NCBI GenBank assembly: GCA_000697355.1
Contig: JNEN01000831.1
Location: 47,126 to 111,125 of the forward strand
DNA length: 64,000 nucleotides
Direction of reading: 5' to 3'
DNA from: Syncephalastrum monosporum B8922
Taxonomy: Eukaryota; Mucoromycota; Mucoromycetes; Mucorales; Syncephalastraceae
This document shows, in pieces, positions 59,274-64,000 of this stretch. Position 1 is the first letter of the stretch, and every line of letters starts with the position of its first letter. The notes below the pieces were generated by a model, which ran no database searches, had not been told where the DNA came from, and worked only from the letters and a program-made list of their open reading frames with translations. A program made the position numbers and the translations under genes.

Positions 59274-62200
59274 GCGAATGTTCCTGCTGGCATTGATGTC
59301 ACGTTGCCATAATCTGTTACAATTCTTGCAAGCCAGTACACCGTGCAATGCGGATTCCAACGCGGGTGGACGATAATTTTTGAGTCTGGCCTTCTTGTCA
59401 CGTAGCTTGCAGCGGGAGCATACCTGCGACGTGAAATACTCGTCAACCTTCACAACTTCCAACAGTCCTTGCCGCTGTCCACGTTTCAGCATCTTGGTGA
59501 GAGTTCCAGCCAGGCTAGCTGTTTGTTTGCCGCGATAGGTAGAGGGGAACGCCGCGTTTCCAAGAGCCACAAGAGGTTTTTTGCTCGATTGACTGAAAGG
59601 TGACTCTTTCCACTTGTTGCTGTTTGAGTAGAGATTCATTAGTGTAAAGAATAGATATCGGATCATTTTGTCAATGCATACCTTGGTGGCCGATGATAAC
59701 TCTCGAAAGCATAACGGAGAGGCGGGCGGTTACGTGGTGGATCCGCCAACGGTGGCCAAGGGTCCTCTGATGCTGGTACGTTGAAAAACCTGCGCCTGTC
59801 TGGTGGCGGGGCAGAAGGACCTCCTGGTGGATATGCGATCCGCTGATATGGTGTCGGGTCAGGATCAGGGAAGAAAAAACTCGAGACGGTCAGGGGTTGG
59901 GCTAGGTCCCATGCTGATTGTCGATACCACTGTCTCCGCTGGCGCGCGTCGCGCTGCTCTTGATGCGCTTGTTCCCGCTGTTCCTGTACGCCTCTTTGCT
60001 CTTGCCGTTGACGTAGGTTATCGCGTTGTTTTCGTAGGCGTTCCGGACAATATTTTCTGCCTCCGTTCACGAAAATATTCAGGATTTCTGATTGAGCGCG
60101 TTGCCGACCGGCATAGTTGTAAAATCGAAACTTGGGTCCATGGTCACGATAAAAGCTGGTCAGCTGCGGCAGCAGTTCGAATAACTGTTGGAGGTACTGC
60201 ATGAGCGTATTTGGGTCGCTGGTCTTGTATCGGGATCGGCTCAGTCGTTCCTCGGCCTGGATTATGCCTTGGTTTCCTTTCGCTTCCAGCATTTTCTTTG
60301 AGGACTTTTTGTAACCGGCGATCGAATAGAACTCTGCAGCGCTCATCTTGCGGATCTGGTGTGGCTCCTCAACGTGACCGTTGCTTGCCACGAAGATTTC
60401 GGTAACGCCGGGATCGACGCCCCATACCTCGTACTTGTTCTGTACTGCTTGGTCCGTTTCAGTCTCCGTGACATCTTTGACATGTTCTTCTTCTGTTCTT
60501 TGCCTGGCCAGAATAAAGTCCACACCGTGGCCATCGCTTCTGATATGACCAGTGAACATGACCGGAGGTTCTGGCTCTGTGATGGTCGCCAGCATATCGG
60601 GAAAGCCGATGGCAGAAAAGTCAAAAGTCTCGGCGAAAAGCCGGAGGATGTCGTCCCACTTTCTTGGATCGTTGGGAATGCCGCCTGATCGCTGACATAC
60701 ATCTTCCAGTAAGCGTGGTGTAGAATGCCGCAAAAGCGCCGCGAGCATTTCGCCGTCGATATACGAGTAGCGTCTGCTCAGATGGGAAGACGGCGACAGG
60801 CTGAAATACGGCCGTTGCTGAGCTACTTGATGGGCTTCTGGAGTAAAACAGTCGCCGAGCTGTACGCCGGCAGCATTACCACTCAGGTATCGGCGCGAGT
60901 TTTCGATTTGGCGTCTGGTATCATTGATAGTGTCTTGAACTCGCTGACGGGACGGCTGTGAAAGCTTCTCCATATCGACACGGTCTTGATACTTGATGAC
61001 AGCTTCCTGAATATCCTTTGCCAGACGGCTTCGATATCTGCGACCGAGCTGAGGCCACTCTGGTAGGTCTTTGATCACCGAGTATGCCCAAGAGCGAGTG
61101 GCCTGGATTTGAGGACGGTTGGCAGATGCTAGCTGATTAGCGTTGAATCGTTCGATGCGTCTGAGAGCGTGGAACATGAACGACATGTAGCAATAAGGAT
61201 ACTGGGCGAGCGATGCATCCGTGATAGGGAGGATATCTTCGAGGCGGTCCTCTGGCAGGTATCGCCATGCTTCATTGATCAACGCTTCGGTCCTCTCCTG
61301 CAACAGGGCCGTACGCTTGACGCTGGCTGGCCAGCGGGCTGGTTGCTCCATTTCTGCAAACTGGCCGTAAATATAATGCGCCAAGTGCTTGGCCTGTGGG
61401 ACGGTCAGACGTGTGACATCGTTGTTGTCAAGCAGTGCATATACAAAAAAGCTCTTGGCGTTCCGCTCGAAGCGCTCCGAGATTGAATTGCGGAAGGCCA
61501 CCTCCATTTCTTTGGCAAGGGCTTGTCGTGCGTGGCCGTATGGGAGACTTTCGACTGTGCATTTCGCCGGCCGCTGGAATCGGGGTTTGTAGATGTTTCG
61601 GAAAACCGTCGTCATGTCGACCCTGGGTAAGAGCGGATTTGGGCTCGATATCGAGGACCCGTCGACTAGCTGGATACAGGCCGCAAAGAAGGGCTGGTCG
61701 AAAAGAATAGCTGGAAGGGGCTGATTTGGGTCTCGGTTCAAGGTATGGAGCAAGTAGAAGTGAGCAAATGCTTGTGCCTTGATGCCCAGTTCGGTGATAT
61801 AGTCGACCATTCTGCGGAGCTCATTCATGAATCCTTGCTTTTGAGCACCATCAAAGCGAAGGACAGACTCGACGCTTGCCTTGCGGACAAATTGAGCAGG
61901 ATGACCGTCACGGAGCTTGTCTTGCATAATGTTCTTGTACGACGGATTGTTAAATGGGCACAGCTTGTTTCTTGTGCTGCCGTGCGGTTTGTCTTTGTCG
62001 TACACGCCTTCTTTCGTACACCTGGAACATGGCTTTACGTTCGGATTCTTGGTCGCCTGCTTCAGTTTTTCTTTGCCTTTTATGTGCTGCTCCTTTTTGG
62101 ATTCGCCAGCGTCGTCCAGGGAGTCTGCTTCGTCGTCAGACCAGGCTGCGGCATCGTCAGAGGCACCTATTGCCATTGATGCAAAGGCATCCAGTACAGA

Positions 62201-62679
62201 CCAAACTGGTGAAATTGGCATCGGCGATGGGGAGCGGGCGACATAGGCAGAAGGGGCGGCAGGGGAGGCGTAATAGGCGCTGCCGTTATGGATCGCAGCT
62301 GAAGAGCTTGCGCCGTTGGCCTCACTTCTGTCAAAGGCGCTTCAATTTATGTTAGATAGGTTATTCTTTTTTGTAAGTGATATTTACATTGGGTAGTCAT
62401 GGAACTGTTTTCTCGTAGGCCCAAGGAAAAAGTTTAAACGGTCTTCAGCACCGTTGATACCGTTGGCAAGGTAAGTCCCGTTGGTGATGCTGGCGATGCT
62501 GGTGTGGTTAGTTTGATGAGAATGGTTAGTATGGTTAGTGGGGTGCATGGGGTGGATGGAAGGGTTCAAATCCTTCAAGTCCAACTTTCGACGTTTCCTA
62601 TTACGGCTCAAAGGGAGATCAGCAACGTCTTTCATTTTCTGTTATCGTTTTCTTACGGTGGTGGTTGATCAAGATCCAT
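59070..62679 (-). CDS. Fanzor: eukaryotic TnpB-like RNA-guided endonuclease
   Basis: Exons (minus) 62679-62657, 62597-62388, 62339-59682 and 59619-59070 give about 1146 aa. Splicing of the 59-nt first intron joins MDLDQPPP to KRRKLD, a monopartite nuclear-localisation signal. Next come a disordered Asn/His-rich stretch, a Cys/His cluster (C182, C185, H197, C205; PCSRCTKEGVYD...LCPF), a large helical recognition region, and the TnpB/Fanzor block TGHIRSDGHGVDFIL. RuvC-I is VWGVDPGVTEIFVAS (D720). RuvC-II is degenerate, LVALGNAAF (Gly 984), with E1024 in VDEYFTSQ 40 residues later. The zinc ribbon CSRC...CKNC (1031/1034/1061/1064) precedes RuvC-III LWQRDINASRNI (D1071). An E/Q/G-rich tail follows. 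All catalytic elements are present and no internal stop was found. Fanzors cut DNA guided by an RNA encoded near their own 3' end. The start at 62679 is favoured by the signal; a start at 62635 without splicing keeps KRRKLD too. Confidence 0.9.
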
Positions 62680-64000
62680 TGTCGCATTTTCGACGAATGT
62701 CCAATGGACTTGACGTTCCATCTATTTGAAGAAAGGAGTCAACTGGTTAAAGCAAACGAATCACTATGCGTGGTAGATTGGTATTACAGTTCGTAATCAG
62801 TAGAAACGTGAAAAAAAGTACAGACTGAAAGACAAAGGACTAGACCTTCCAAAGGTGCGTTCATCTTAACGAGTTGACAAGTCAGTCACTTCCAAATAGA
62901 GGCAAACTACCCCTGAGTGACGAGAATCTATAACAGGAGAAGAGTAAACATCGCTTACAAAATTGTACCGACGTGTACTGCAAATAGATTTTGGACAATC
63001 ATTTCAATCCAAAAAAGAAAGAAAAATGTAAACATCGATGTCGCAAGGCTGACGACCACTGCCGAACATTTATCTCATGACCACATGTGCATACGAATCG
63101 TGACTCAAGGTCGCCCTTTGTGCTTCAAGTTGATTTTTAGATAATTCCTTGGCTCAACCTACAAATAAATTGAAAGCTACAAGTTCGAGTGATAACTCGT
63201 AAAATCTTAGTATTAGCCACCAAAATTCATGCGGTACAGAGTTTCTTCCTATCGGTGAACGGACGGTCGGGGAATCCAGTCCCCAAATCTTCTGTTCACA
63301 CCGATTCAGGAAGGATGTAAACTTGTTGAACGACCGCTAATAAACTTGTCCCTTGCATGATCACGTTGCTTTGCTTGTTGTTCATTGTCATATACCAATC
63401 GATTATTCAGAATGGTCGTGCTACGTGACTTATTTTATCGACGACACAAAAAATAACGTACCTTCGTTAAATCTTGGACAACTGTGGTATGTACATGCAT
63501 ATACACAGCAGGACGCATGATCTAGAAGGAACAAGCAATTTAACGCCATCGGAACAGTACACATGCGTGTAAGGTACTCGCTCTCGTATAATGACCGAAT
63601 ACGTCACCAGGAAAGGAAATGAAAAAGAATGTCATTGACATGGCGTGATATGCGCGGCAAGGTCTCCGGTCTCCTACGTGAGCCCGGGACCTCAACAACA
63701 AGGAACGGAAAGAGCAGCCTTGCAGCAAATGCATGTATACAGAAAAAAAATTTTAGACCCGGCGCGGGCCCCTTCCGAAAAGAATCCCAGAGTAGTATAC
63801 GTAGCCGACCTGATACCCTCCATAGACTGGAGGGACCATCATTGAAGACACTCGGAATAAATACTATTCGTAATGCCCAAATGAATTGTATTCCAGTGTA
63901 AAACAAGGCTTTCTGTTCTAGATATGTAAGCAGTCATCATATCTCCAAAGATGCGAATCTAGAGCGTGTGGTTTATTTTCGTCGTTTTGAGAGAGTAATG
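62680..64000. other. Upstream flank of the Fanzor, no gene supported
   Basis: About 1.3 kb. Short ORFs on both strands (for example 63604-63906) overlap each other and show no domain. The Fanzor promoter should lie at 62680-63000; no obvious TATA box was seen. Confidence 0.4.
63251..63305. other. Imperfect stem-loop
   Basis: atcggtgaac at 63251 can pair with gttcacaccgat ending at 63305 (two bulged bases), enclosing an inner gggg...cccc stem with an 8-base loop. It is outside any ORF, about 570 bases upstream of the Fanzor start. It does not fit a tRNA. It could be a small structured RNA, part of an element end, or chance. Confidence 0.35.

Noticed and set aside
58809..59312. 167-codon plus-strand ORF, very Leu-rich, resembling a membrane protein
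   Set aside because: It is the antisense reading of the E/Q/G-coding minisatellite of the Fanzor tail; composition comes from the repeat.
59070..62679. Bacterial IS605/IS607 insertion or contamination as the source of the TnpB-like gene
   Set aside because: Three spliceosomal introns, a nuclear-localisation signal, the Fanzor-type RuvC-II rearrangement and absence of a TnpA or serine recombinase argue for a resident eukaryotic gene.

Overview
This window is nuclear DNA of a filamentous fungus, most likely an early-diverging (Mucoromycota-type) mould. The evidence is dense short GT-AG introns (mostly 48-130 nt), several GC-AG introns with a GCAAGT donor, pyrimidine-rich promoters, a mix of conserved fungal housekeeping genes with a Reg1/AreA-type domain protein, and transposon relics in AT-rich spacers. 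The lineage is an inference from gene content; no marker gene fixes the species. I rebuilt exon structures by hand. Every complete multi-exon model sums to a multiple of three.

Layout. 1-9 kb: an SLC35F6-like transporter (running off the left edge), a DUF1752/GATA-AreA (Reg1-like) protein and an acidic protein of unknown function. 9-19 kb: importin-11 (18 exons), a divergent protein kinase A regulatory subunit, NSRP1, a small unknown, protein phosphatase-1 inhibitor 2 and a possible WWE-domain protein. 22-26 kb: a Msn2/4-type C2H2 factor and a mitochondrial RlmN-like radical-SAM enzyme. 26-30 kb: an AT-rich gene desert. 30-43 kb: a LARGE-like glycosyltransferase, CCDC124, a decayed multi-exon gene, the mismatch-repair endonuclease PMS1/PMS2, NKAP, SF3B4 and a 3-hydroxyisobutyrate-dehydrogenase-type reductase.

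44-64 kb is accessory in character: an intronless, multiply broken enolase-phosphatase E1 copy, an RGG/His-repeat protein, a USP7-like deubiquitinase without a MATH domain, two tandem paralogues of an unknown family, a decayed Tc1/mariner transposase, a gag-like zinc-knuckle ORF, a long CT tract, and a complete-looking Fanzor.

The most exciting object is the Fanzor at 59070-62679 (minus): a four-exon eukaryotic TnpB homologue, about 1146 aa, with RuvC-I Asp, the rearranged RuvC-II glutamate typical of Fanzors, a CxxC...CxxC zinc ribbon, RuvC-III Asp and an N-terminal nuclear-localisation signal assembled by splicing. Its 3' end carries an expanded E/Q/G tail and duplicated copies of the terminal coding block. 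That is also where Fanzor guide-RNA scaffolds usually lie.

Functional themes are splicing and RNA (NSRP1, NKAP, SF3B4, CCDC124), PP1/PKA signalling (inhibitor 2, Reg1-like, PKA-R-like), nuclear import and DNA repair. They are scattered single genes, not an operon or cluster. I saw no rRNA, no convincing tRNA and no CRISPR array.
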